A stretch of 6,529 nucleotides of DNA. It comes from Candidatus Nomurabacteria bacterium. GTDB lineage: Bacteria > Patescibacteriota > Minisyncoccia > Phycocordibacterales > UBA9973. Each line of letters begins with the position of its first letter. Within the stretch, counting starts at the first letter, position 1. The DNA is taken from NCBI GenBank assembly GCA_009695015.1, contig SIBT01000025.1, positions 1-6,529 of the forward strand, written 5' to 3'. The notes below the pieces were generated by a model that ran no database searches, was not told the DNA's origin, and saw only the letters and a program-made list of their open reading frames with translations. Shown here piece after piece: positions 1 through 5,579 of the stretch. Made by a program: the position numbers and the translations under genes.

Positions 1-1077
1 CGTACCGAGCGAGGCATAGATGAGCGCTTGCAACATGTAAGAATACAGTATCGCTCTTTGATTAATACCTATACCTTTCAATATGCCGATGTATCTGCGT
101 CTGGTAATAGCGTTCACGAAAATAACGATGAATATAGTGATGGATGCCACCACAAGACCGATACCAGAAATAGCCGAACCAAGTATACTGAATGTTTCTT
201 TTATATCTTTTAAGAATTTAGGGAAAGCTTCTTCTGCTGTTTGCACTCTAGCAAATTCATCCACCCCGCTATCTAAGATAAATTTCTGAGCTGCCGCCGG
301 ATCAGTACCAGGCAAAAGCTGAATGGCAATTTCATTTGCATTCAAATCATCTCGGCCTGACATTTTGCGAACTTCAGAATCAAGAGTAATGATTGAAGTG
401 TCGAAAGTGTCGACTTTACTTGCGACAATTCCCTTTACTACGTATTCTTTACTTATTTTACCTACAGTAATTTTAACTCTTGAACCCACTGAAACATCTT
501 TTAATGTTTGAAAACCAGGTGCTTCAATAGGAGTAAATTCGTAAAGAAGATTTTTACCCAAAACTACTTTATCTTGATCGTTAGAATTAAGAAAAGATCC
601 CCGCATTATAAATTTTGAAATTCCGGAAAACTTCTCTTCTTGGATTGGATCAATACCTAAGAAAGAACCTCCTGCTCCATCACGGAGATCTCCTGGCTTT
701 ACTGTTTTTCGGTAATTAGCCTCAATACGCGCAGATGATGTGTACCTGACAGCATGATTCTTGTATCCTGGGACTGTCTTTACAATATTTACTACTTCAG
801 GTGTTTGCTCTATGTAAGAACGATTTAAAAATGAAGAAATGACAATATCCCCTATCGCGTACTTTTTCTGAGCATCTTCAGAGCCCTGAATCAGGCCCAC
901 AAGAATACCTGAGACTACAACGAGGTTCAAAAAAGTGAGTGTCATCACTGAAACTATCAACGCCGTAGTACCGAGACTACCGCGCTTTATATCCCTTTTC
1001 GCTAAAAACCACCCAACTTTTAAATTTTGAGAAAAAGAATTTTCTATTTTACTTCTACTGTTAGTAAGATCACTCAT
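1..1077 (-). CDS. FtsX/MacB-family ABC transporter permease, N-terminal part (runs off left edge)
   Basis: The reading frame opens at ATG 1077-1075 and stays open for 359 codons to the window edge, so the C-terminus is missing. The protein is probably the membrane permease of a MacAB-like ABC exporter. After a cytoplasmic start, a first membrane segment lies at about residues 36-62. A large extracytoplasmic region follows (about 63-290), as in the MacB_PCD domain. A second membrane segment spans about 297-325, followed directly by the basic cytosolic stretch RRRYIGILKGIGINQRAI (326-343), which matches the FtsX signature after the second helix (R-x-x-x-I-G-I-L-x-x-x-G). The last two helices would lie outside the window. 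The gene starts 24 bp after the adaptor gene and has no visible ribosome binding site, so it is probably co-transcribed with the adaptor. No ATPase gene is visible; it may lie further left. The family is clear; the substrate is unknown. Confidence 0.93.
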   Translation of the reverse strand, partial: MSDLTNSRSKIENSFSQNLKVGWFLAKRDIKRGSLGTTALIVSVMTLTFLNLVVVSGILVGLIQGSEDAQKKYAIGDIVISSFLNRSYIEQTPEVVNIVKTVPGYKNHAVRYTSSARIEANYRKTVKPGDLRDGAGGSFLGIDPIQEEKFSGISKFIMRGSFLNSNDQDKVVLGKNLLYEFTPIEAPGFQTLKDVSVGSRVKITVGKISKEYVVKGIVASKVDTFDTSIITLDSEVRKMSGRDDLNANEIAIQLLPGTDPAAAQKFILDSGVDEFARVQTAEEAFPKFLKDIKETFSILGSAISGIGLVVASITIFIVIFVNAITRRRYIGILKGIGINQRAILYSYMLQALIYASLGT

Positions 1078-1101
1078 CAAGTTTAATTAGTTTTATTAGT
1101 T

Positions 1102-2628
1102 TTATTTTACAAGAGCGATACTTTCATCAACAACAACTCCAGTTAATATTTCTATTAGGTTACCGTCACCTTCTATCCCGGTAGTTACTTCTCTTTCCGC
1201 ATAAGACTTCGTTTTCATTTCAGTTATCACCCTAATATAGACCTTGCCGTCACGATCAACTAATACTAGCTTAGGAACCACAAGAACATTTTCTTTTTTA
1301 TTAAGTAATATTTTTATATCAGCATTCATGCCGGGCTTAATACGCTTATCCATATTTTTCATTGAAACTTTTATTTTATAATTTACTATTCCTTCACTAG
1401 TGGTAGCTCCAGGGTCTATGTGAATAACTTCTCCTTCAAAATTGGACTCAGTACCAAAAGAATCAATTAAGAAATCCACCTTTTGACCTTGGATAATTTT
1501 TATTATGTCAGCTTCATTTATTGAAGCTTCAAGATACAAATTATCCACGTCTTCTAAAACAATCGCCTCTTTTTGAACTTGAGCAAGTTCACCGAGTTTT
1601 ACATTTACCTGAGTTATCGTCCCGGCTGCAGGTGCATAGATAACTGTATTGTTATATGTAGCACGAGCAGACTCAAGCTGACCCTGTGCTGACAGAACAT
1701 CCGCCTGTGCCAAGTCAAGCTCGAAAGTCCTAGCCGCCGCACGCTTGACCGCAAGCTCTGCAGTCTTAGAATCTACTAATGATTGAGCAGAAGAAATAGA
1801 GTTTGTCCTTGTCTCAAGGGCTGCATTATATGCATTTAAATTGGCTAAATAAACTGAGGATCTTTTATTTGGAATATTTACCTTCCAGTTTCCAGAAGAC
1901 ATAGAAAATCCACTAGGAAATGTGACATACAGACCCTTAGCATCCAAAAGTGTCGCAGAAGTCGTGTTGATTGAGCCACCTCCATCACTTAAGCCCGAAA
2001 CAGAAAAACCACCCCCTGCGCCATTAGCATAAGTAGAAATCAAATAACTTCCTTCTGTGGCACCATCATAAGTTCCAGAAATAGTCGGAGCTGGAGAAGA
2101 AGAGTTGTTTTCTGAAATTGCTTCAAGTCCTCCGTTTAAGAAAGCTTTCTTTGCATTTGCTACTAATGTGTCTTGTTGTCTTTTTGTATTTTCTAAATCA
2201 GCCTCGGCATTTTTTAAACCAACTTCACTCAAATTTATTTCCTCATTACTAGTACCAGCTACGAGTTTGTCGTATTTTGCTTGTGCTGCTTTCACGGCAC
2301 CTTCTGCGCTTTTTAGACTTCCATAAGCTGCTCCTCCATCGAGTGTCGCAAGCACCTTGCCTTTATAAACTTTGTCCCCAACTTCTACGTTCATAGTCCT
2401 GACGACTCCAGCACTGTTGAAACTAAGGCTCAAGTCAGTGCTACTGGTAATTTCCCCAGAAGCTAAAACTGTGGATTCTAAATCCTGAAGCTTGACTGTG
2501 TCTACGACAACAGTCTCGTCTATTTTGGGCTTTAATATAAAGAAAAGGACTAAAATAACAAGGACTATAATGACGTAGGTGCGCTTCTCTTTAGCCCATT
2601 TTTGAATAAATGTTTTTACTGTCTGCAT
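1102..2628 (-). CDS. HlyD/MacA-type membrane fusion protein (periplasmic-adaptor family) with inserted beta domain
   Basis: This is a 508-residue adaptor subunit of an ABC or RND-type exporter, anchored in the cytoplasmic membrane. Numbering from ATG 2628: a membrane anchor at about 18-33; the first half of a biotinyl-lipoyl fold at about 54-98 (GVVRTMNVEVGDKVYKG); the first helix of the coiled-coil hairpin at about 105-165; a Gly/Ser-rich inserted segment at about 176-256; the return helix at about 258-328; the second lipoyl half at 328-349 (YAPAAGTITQVNVKLGE); then a beta barrel and membrane-proximal domain to the end, including RIKPGMNADI. An in-frame TTG at 2649 would add seven residues. 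It is rejected because it lies upstream of the extended -10 at 2636-2644, whereas ATG 2628 lies 7 nt downstream of it. The FtsX/MacB-like permease follows 24 bp later, so the pair probably works as one exporter. The family call is firm; the cargo is unknown. Confidence 0.92.
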   Translation of the reverse strand: MQTVKTFIQKWAKEKRTYVIIVLVILVLFFILKPKIDETVVVDTVKLQDLESTVLASGEITSSTDLSLSFNSAGVVRTMNVEVGDKVYKGKVLATLDGGAAYGSLKSAEGAVKAAQAKYDKLVAGTSNEEINLSEVGLKNAEADLENTKRQQDTLVANAKKAFLNGGLEAISENNSSSPAPTISGTYDGATEGSYLISTYANGAGGGFSVSGLSDGGGSINTTSATLLDAKGLYVTFPSGFSMSSGNWKVNIPNKRSSVYLANLNAYNAALETRTNSISSAQSLVDSKTAELAVKRAAARTFELDLAQADVLSAQGQLESARATYNNTVIYAPAAGTITQVNVKLGELAQVQKEAIVLEDVDNLYLEASINEADIIKIIQGQKVDFLIDSFGTESNFEGEVIHIDPGATTSEGIVNYKIKVSMKNMDKRIKPGMNADIKILLNKKENVLVVPKLVLVDRDGKVYIRVITEMKTKSYAEREVTTGIEGDGNLIEILTGVVVDESIALVK

Positions 2629-2635
2629 AATATAT

Positions 2636-2644
2636 ATTATAGCA
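2636..2644 (-). promoter_or_regulatory. Extended -10 promoter of the adaptor-permease unit
   Basis: On the minus strand the sequence reads TGCTATAAT, a perfect TGnTATAAT extended -10. Only 7 nt (ATATATT) separate it from ATG 2628, so transcription should start at or within a base or two of the start codon. This predicts a leaderless mRNA. No good -35 hexamer is seen at 16-18 nt upstream, which an extended -10 can tolerate. Confidence 0.75.
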
Positions 2645-2677
2645 CACAAGGGTATTTTTTAAAAATAAATTTATTAC

Positions 2678-2698
2678 TAACAAGAACTGTCCTTGTTA
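2678..2698. promoter_or_regulatory. Inverted repeat upstream of the adaptor gene, possible operator
   Basis: TAACAAG (2678-2684) and CTTGTTA (2692-2698) form a perfect 7-bp inverted repeat separated by 7 bp, centred about 60 bp upstream of the predicted start codon. No T-run follows it on the minus strand, so it does not look like a terminator. The size and placement suit a dimeric regulator site, but this is inference from symmetry alone. Confidence 0.3.
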
Positions 2699-2714
2699 TA
2701 TTTTGCTATATTTG

Positions 2715-2731
2715 AAAAGGTACCTGACCCC
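2715..2731. repeat. Short palindromic motif resembling REP/RAYT-type elements
   Basis: The plus strand reads AAAAGGTACCTGACCCC; the minus strand reads GGGGTCAGGTACCTTTT. It contains the perfect palindrome GGTACC. On the minus strand it can fold as a small hairpin (GGT, loop CAGGT, ACC) ending in TTTT, so it might act as a weak terminator after the YibE/F gene. The GGGGTCAG-type core resembles, from memory, short repeats associated with Y1/REP-associated transposases. No such transposase is in the window and only one copy is seen here, so the assignment is tentative. Confidence 0.3.
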
Positions 2732-2763
2732 TTTATTCTCTTTATTTTCTTTATTTTTTATCT

Positions 2764-3876
2764 TTAATGATGATGCCCTAGAGCACTCTTACCTTTATAC
2801 CCTTTCAATAGATAGACGGCTAGAAGAGTGGTAATAGGCACTGTAAGCACGAGACCAATACTTCCTACTATTGTCCTAACAATTTCTGTAGCAAAAAGTT
2901 CCCCGCTGACTACCAAACGAAATGGATAATCGTAATTAGAAAAAAGCAAAAGAAGCGGTAAGGATGCCCCTGCATATGCCAACACAAGAGTATTCACTAA
3001 AGCAGACACATGCTCCCTGCCTACTCGCATGGCTTTCTTGTAAACATCTTTTCTACTTAAGTGGCCTGCGGAATTATAGATTTCACTAACTACTGCCGAT
3101 TGAGTTACAGCAATATCGTCCAAAATACCCAGAACTCCTATTAAGATACCGCCGAGGAGTAGTCCATGAAAGTTAAGTTTGACCGCATTACCCATATCAA
3201 GAAACATTGTTTCCTCGGTATTAAAACCTGTAAGCTGCATAACCAAAACAGAAAAATATGCCAGCAATCCTGTGAGAACAACAGCAATAATTGTTCCTAC
3301 AAAAGCTACCGACGACTCTCGATTAAAACCATGAGTAAAATATATTGCAATAAATAGAATCATTGAGGCAAAACTAATACTAACCAAAATAGGAGAATAC
3401 CCTTTAGTCAGCATGGGAAGAAGAAAGTAAATAATAACTAAAAATCCACCAAGCAAGCTTATAAGAGAACGTACTCCTTGTTTACCACCAAAGATTATAA
3501 TCGCAACTGCAAAAATTATTAACAAAACAGCAATTGGAAATTGCCTGTCCTTTTCGATGGCAATATATTGGTCAGGCTCATCAGATAAAGAAGTTTTTTC
3601 AATAAAGAATAAATCCCCTTTCTTTAGTTTTAAAACGTCGTTTTCTAAAATTACCTTTTTACCCTTTTCAACTCCGTCAACAATCTCAGCATAGATAGTT
3701 TGATTTAATACATCGACCCCTTCTCCAATTTTTTGTAAAATGACACTCTTCTCTTCCTTTACTATCTCAAGAACTTTTGCACTTTGTATATTGATTTTAT
3801 CTTCTTGTGCGTAAAGAGGAGTTGCTGTTATCAGTAATAGGAAAAATAAAAATAGAAAAATTAATTTTCTTTTCAT
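2764..3876 (-). CDS. YibE/F-family multipass membrane protein
   Basis: This 370-residue protein belongs to the YibE/F family of integral membrane proteins, whose biochemical role is not firmly known. It starts with a signal-like hydrophobic stretch (about 5-23, ending near LYAQ). A small extracytoplasmic beta-rich region follows (about 27-108), then about seven or eight membrane segments: near 113-130, 136-156, 162-181, 189-214, 236-252, 293-313 and 325-355, the last possibly two helices. Two family hallmarks are visible: GILDDIAVTQ (250-259), followed by a Glu at 265, and GREHVSALVNTLVLAYAGA (286-304). The length is normal for the family. The C-terminus ends in GHHH; histidine-rich tails might bind metal, but that is speculation. 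The chosen ATG lies 6 nt after an extended -10, which supports the start and a leaderless mRNA. The gene sits 136 bp upstream of the adaptor gene, which has its own promoter, so a functional link is not shown. Confidence 0.92.
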   Translation of the reverse strand: MKRKLIFLFLFFLLLITATPLYAQEDKINIQSAKVLEIVKEEKSVILQKIGEGVDVLNQTIYAEIVDGVEKGKKVILENDVLKLKKGDLFFIEKTSLSDEPDQYIAIEKDRQFPIAVLLIIFAVAIIIFGGKQGVRSLISLLGGFLVIIYFLLPMLTKGYSPILVSISFASMILFIAIYFTHGFNRESSVAFVGTIIAVVLTGLLAYFSVLVMQLTGFNTEETMFLDMGNAVKLNFHGLLLGGILIGVLGILDDIAVTQSAVVSEIYNSAGHLSRKDVYKKAMRVGREHVSALVNTLVLAYAGASLPLLLLFSNYDYPFRLVVSGELFATEIVRTIVGSIGLVLTVPITTLLAVYLLKGYKGKSALGHHH

Positions 3877-3882
3877 GTATTT

Positions 3883-3891
3883 ATTATATCA
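3883..3891 (-). promoter_or_regulatory. Extended -10 promoter of the YibE/F gene, embedded in repeat copy A
   Basis: The minus strand reads TGATATAAT, followed by 6 nt and then ATG 3876. This predicts a leaderless transcript. The promoter lies in a 24-bp block (3880-3903) identical to 5442-5465 upstream of the S51 peptidase gene, so both genes appear to use the same promoter core. Confidence 0.75.
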
Positions 3892-4013
3892 GTTCTCCGT
3901 CCACTACACCCGTGAACTTTTGACCTATATTTTATTAGCTTAAAACGATGCGCGACTTAGTAGACGAAGTGAGAACTGCTATACGAGAGTATAATGGGTA
4001 TATTTATATCCCC
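3891..4013 (+). repeat. Interspersed intergenic repeat, copy A (hairpin lost)
   Basis: The left arm AGTTCTCCGTCCA (3891-3903) and the right arm (3948-4013) match copies B and C, with the arm-to-arm distance preserved to within 1 bp (60 against 61). The centre (3904-3947) has diverged. It keeps TGACC at 3921-3925 but lacks the second half of the ATGACC/GGTCAT stem. The arms are partly inverted copies of each other: GGACGGAGAACTG on the minus strand at left, against GACGAAGTGAGAACTG on the plus strand at right. The copy lies between two divergently transcribed genes. Alignment was by eye. Confidence 0.8.
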
Positions 4014-4016
4014 TAA
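3948..4016 (+). CDS. Repeat-borne mini-ORF A, 22 residues, unknown
   Basis: The frame runs from ATG 3948 to TAA 4014-4016 and encodes a 22-residue peptide beginning MRDLVDEVRT and ending GYIYIP. An in-frame TAG lies four codons before the ATG, so this copy cannot extend upstream as copies B and C do. Compared with mini-ORF B over the same codons there are no indels, about 15 differences by eye, and only one at a second codon position; several are synonymous (TTA/CTA, GTA/GTG, ATC/ATA, CCC/CCA). That pattern hints at protein-level constraint. No ribosome binding site is seen. Alternatively this is a non-coding repeat whose frame is preserved because the copies are recent. The peptide family is not recognised. 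Confidence 0.35.
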   Translation: MRDLVDEVRTAIREYNGYIYIP

Positions 4017-4034
4017 CTGAGCATAATGGAGCAG

Positions 4035-4064
4035 TTGCATCGTACATAATATAAATGATATCAT
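4035..4064 (+). promoter_or_regulatory. Weak candidate promoter for the 120-residue gene
   Basis: TTGCAT (4035-4040) and TATCAT (4059-4064) are separated by 18 bp, which would place the transcript start near 4071, about 24 nt before ATG 4095. The surrounding 4041-4094 is very AT-rich, with alternative -10-like hexamers such as TATTAT at 4070-4075. Unlike the leftward genes there is no TGnTATAAT close to the start, so this assignment is weak. Confidence 0.25.
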
Positions 4065-4094
4065 CTAGATATTATTATTTAATCTAAATGAATT

Positions 4095-4457
4095 ATGCCC
4101 GAGAAATTATTTAATCCAGAAAACGAAAACATAAGGAATCCAGAATTTTTTGCTAATCAAATCAAGGTAATTTCTGAACAATTAGAAAAACTATACGGGG
4201 ATATAAAAAAAGTCAGAAGTGATGGAAACATCCGCGATGGATCTTTTTTAAGAATACTTTTTGATGCTCTTTTTAAAGGAGGTGGGGAACTTAAATTAAG
4301 TGCAGAAAATAAAGAAGCAGCTGAAGAGGCCATAGCTTCTCATGTTGCCTTGGCAGAAAAGTTCACAAATCTAGGCATAGTGTCTATATTTTCAATAGAA
4401 GAAAATAATGGTCAATTTTTTGTGGTTGTTAAGGTGAATATCAAGGAAAAAGCATAG
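4095..4457 (+). CDS. Hypothetical small soluble protein, 120 residues
   Basis: This is the only clear full-length gene on the plus strand. It encodes a 120-residue, charged, soluble-looking protein with no signal peptide or membrane segment. Residues about 16-41 look helical, possibly coiled coil (FANQIKVISEQLEKLYGDIK). A Gly-rich turn KGGGEL (61-66) leads into an Ala/Glu-rich helix (about 69-93). The C-terminal 95-117 alternates hydrophobic residues like two beta strands (IVSIFSIEE and FFVVVKVNI). I do not recognise the family. ATG 4095 is the natural start; another ATG at 4089 is out of frame and stops after eight codons. No Shine-Dalgarno sequence precedes it. The gene is flanked by repeat copies A and B and converges on the S51 peptidase gene. 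Its length, frame and codon use make it a credible gene. Confidence 0.8.
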   Translation: MPEKLFNPENENIRNPEFFANQIKVISEQLEKLYGDIKKVRSDGNIRDGSFLRILFDALFKGGGELKLSAENKEAAEEAIASHVALAEKFTNLGIVSIFSIEENNGQFFVVVKVNIKEKA

Positions 4458-4491
4458 TTCAAAAGAACTAGTGCATTCTTAGTTGTTTTTT
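4455..4491 (+). terminator. Possible AT-rich terminator overlapping the stop of the 120-residue gene
   Basis: TAGTTC (4455-4460, including the stop codon), an AAAA loop and GAACTA (4465-4470) form a 6-bp hairpin. An alternative stem pairs AACTA (4466-4470) with TAGTT (4480-4484) and is followed by GTTTTTT (4485-4491). The stems are short and AT-rich, so termination here is uncertain. The stronger hairpin in repeat copy B lies about 90 bp further on. Confidence 0.35.
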
Positions 4492-4550
4492 CAGAATTTA
4501 AGCTTAGGTTTGTTGCGGGCAATTTTATTTTAGAACTTAACACATACCAC

Positions 4551-4677
4551 AGTTCTCCATCCAATCAGTACACAAAAAATGACCCTGATTTCTCAAGGTC
4601 ATTTTCGTTTGCGCGGACTAGTGAACGAAGTGGGAACTACGATACGACAACATAAAGGGTATATTTATATACCAAAC
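4551..4677 (+). repeat. Interspersed intergenic repeat, copy B
   Basis: This is a 127-bp unit that aligns without gaps to copy C (5453-5579) at roughly 80% identity, counted by eye. The left arm is AGTTCTCCATCC (4551-4562), the centre is a hairpin at 4576-4605, and the right arm runs from GCGCGGACTAGTG (4611-4623). The right arm ends in a palindrome, GGTATATTTATATACC (4658-4673). The copy lies between the convergent 120-residue and S51 peptidase genes, and its right end is 11 bp from the peptidase stop. Confidence 0.88.
4576..4605. terminator. Bidirectional terminator-like hairpin in repeat copy B
   Basis: AAAATGACC (4576-4584) pairs with GGTCATTTT (4597-4605). A C/A mismatch follows, then TGA/TCA closes a four-base loop, which reads GAAA on the minus strand and TTTC on the plus strand. 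The minus-strand transcript ends in a run of six U after GGTCA, so it fits rho-independent termination of the peptidase gene. The plus strand gives TTTT then CGTTT and could terminate the 120-residue gene. Confidence 0.72.
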
Positions 4678-4686
4678 CTTAAATAA
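4579..4686 (+). CDS. Repeat-borne mini-ORF B, 35 residues, unknown
   Basis: The frame runs from ATG 4579, inside the hairpin, to TAA 4684-4686. It begins MTLISQGHFRLRGLVNEV and continues with KGYIYIPN before ending LK. From Leu11 onward it aligns residue by residue with mini-ORFs A and C. Internal TTG 4609 matches the ATG of copy A and could be an alternative start. The stop codon falls 2 bp short of the convergent peptidase stop. No ribosome binding site is visible, and an ATG within a stable hairpin would be a poor start, so translation is doubtful. Frame conservation across copies is the main argument for coding. Confidence 0.35.
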   Translation: MTLISQGHFRLRGLVNEVGTTIRQHKGYIYIPNLK

Positions 4687-4688
4687 AT

Positions 4689-5438
4689 TTAATTTTTCTG
4701 TAATAAGGTTTCTAGGGGTTGGAACTTCTTATCTTTTTTTATTGTTTGTTCGATATACTTTCCATCTTTCCAATAAATTTTATACGCGTTGGCAGTATTT
4801 TTAGAACTAACAATACGGTAATTTTTATCAACAACTTCAATTGCGCAACAGTTATCAACTGCAATCGCTATACCAGGGGTCTTTTTCATTAACTTTTTTA
4901 AGTCGGGTTTTCTATCTTTTTCCACATCATAATGGGGACAAAATAAAGCATTTACAAAACCAAGACCACTTACTCGAATGAGGTCAGCTTTGGGATTATG
5001 GAATCGTCTAGAATCTGAACTACCATATTTGAACCAACAGATTGCCCCAGCGCTCACGCCAGAAAGTACTATTCCTTTAGTGACAGCTTTCTTAATTATT
5101 TTATCCAAACCTCTCTTTCGCCAAACATTCATCATTTTAAGAGTATTCCCACCACCAACATACAACACGTCTGAATTAAAAACCTTTCTCTCAATTTCTC
5201 GATTGGATATTTTATTATTAAGTAGTAAGAGAGATTCAACTTGGCAACCAAGTTTCTGCCCATAATACTTTTGCACAACACTTATATATCCTTCTGAATC
5301 AGAACTTGCAGTAGGTATAAAAAGAACCTTGGGTTTTGTTTTTCCAGACAAACGAATAATTTCTTTATCTATTTTAACTGTTTCAATTTTGAATCCTGGT
5401 CTTCCAATTTCACCTCCCCCAATCGCTAAGATTTTCAT
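4689..5438 (-). CDS. Peptidase E-like serine hydrolase (family S51, class I glutamine amidotransferase-like fold)
   Basis: This 249-residue protein resembles dipeptidase E and the YgaJ-like branch of peptidase family S51, which use a serine nucleophile in a GATase-I-like fold. Visible motifs are the N-terminal strand MKILAIGGGEIG (1-12); LFIPTASSDSEGY (39-51); LYVGGGNTL (92-100), a typical substrate-loop motif of the family; and SGVSAGAICW (126-135), the nucleophile elbow with Ser129. His169 in FCPHYD (166-171) and Glu201 in CCAIEV (197-202) are candidates for the rest of a Ser-His-Glu triad, placed by analogy with PepE. There is no signal peptide, so it should be cytoplasmic and may cleave small acidic peptides; the exact substrate is inference. 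The length fits the family. ATG 5438 lies 6 nt after an extended -10. The gene converges on the 120-residue gene and lies between repeat copies B and C. Confidence 0.9.
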   Translation of the reverse strand: MKILAIGGGEIGRPGFKIETVKIDKEIIRLSGKTKPKVLFIPTASSDSEGYISVVQKYYGQKLGCQVESLLLLNNKISNREIERKVFNSDVLYVGGGNTLKMMNVWRKRGLDKIIKKAVTKGIVLSGVSAGAICWFKYGSSDSRRFHNPKADLIRVSGLGFVNALFCPHYDVEKDRKPDLKKLMKKTPGIAIAVDNCCAIEVVDKNYRIVSSKNTANAYKIYWKDGKYIEQTIKKDKKFQPLETLLQKN

Positions 5439-5444
5439 ATTTTT

Positions 5445-5453
5445 ATTATATCA
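5445..5453 (-). promoter_or_regulatory. Extended -10 promoter of the S51 peptidase gene, overlapping repeat copy C
   Basis: The minus strand reads TGATATAAT, followed by 6 nt and ATG 5438, which predicts a leaderless mRNA. The block 5442-5465 is identical over 24 bp to 3880-3903 upstream of the YibE/F gene, and its upstream part is the left arm of the repeat. Confidence 0.75.
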
Positions 5454-5579
5454 GTTCTCCGTCCAATCAGCATACAGAAAATGACCCTGATTTCTCAAGG
5501 TCATTTTTCTTTGCGCGGACTAGTGGACGATGTTAGAACTAGAATACAGGAGTATGGTGGGGATATTTGTATACCGAAT
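5453..5579 (+). repeat. Interspersed intergenic repeat, copy C
   Basis: This is a 127-bp unit aligned gap-free with copy B. The left arm AGTTCTCCGTCCA (5453-5465) doubles as upstream promoter sequence of the peptidase gene. The hairpin is at 5478-5507. The right arm GCGCGGACTAGTGGACG (5513-5529) leads into TTAGAACTAGAATA. The final palindrome seen in copy B is imperfect here (5560-5575). The copy fills nearly the whole gap between the start of the peptidase gene and the stop of the anchored-protein gene. Confidence 0.88.
5478..5507. terminator. Bidirectional terminator-like hairpin in repeat copy C
   Basis: AAAATGACC (5478-5486) pairs with GGTCATTTT (5499-5507), with the same mismatch, inner TGA/TCA pairs and loop as in copy B. 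It lies downstream of the leftward gene ending at 5618, so it is well placed to terminate that gene before the peptidase promoter. On the minus strand the tail is TTTTCTG; on the plus strand it is TTTTTCTTT. Confidence 0.7.

Noticed and set aside
28..511. Plus-strand ORFs at 28-213, 83-289 and 323-511
   Set aside because: They lie antisense to the continuous permease frame, which has clear FtsX-family motifs.
2105..2326. Plus-strand ORF inside the adaptor gene
   Set aside because: It is a shadow of the coiled-coil region on the opposite strand, with no supporting start signal.
2629..2649. TTG start at 2649 giving a seven-residue longer adaptor protein
   Set aside because: The extension spans the extended -10 promoter; ATG 2628 directly precedes a good anchor sequence and lies at leaderless spacing.
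3166..3357. Plus-strand ORF inside the YibE/F gene
   Set aside because: It is antisense to conserved membrane segments of a recognised family.
4978..5265. Plus-strand 95-codon ORF inside the peptidase gene
   Set aside because: The opposite strand carries the catalytic motifs; this frame has no recognisable features.
4551..5579. tRNA, CRISPR or attachment-site explanation for the repeats
   Set aside because: There is no cloverleaf or T-loop motif, repeat spacing is hundreds of bp with genes between, and copies diverge by about 20%, unlike CRISPR repeats.
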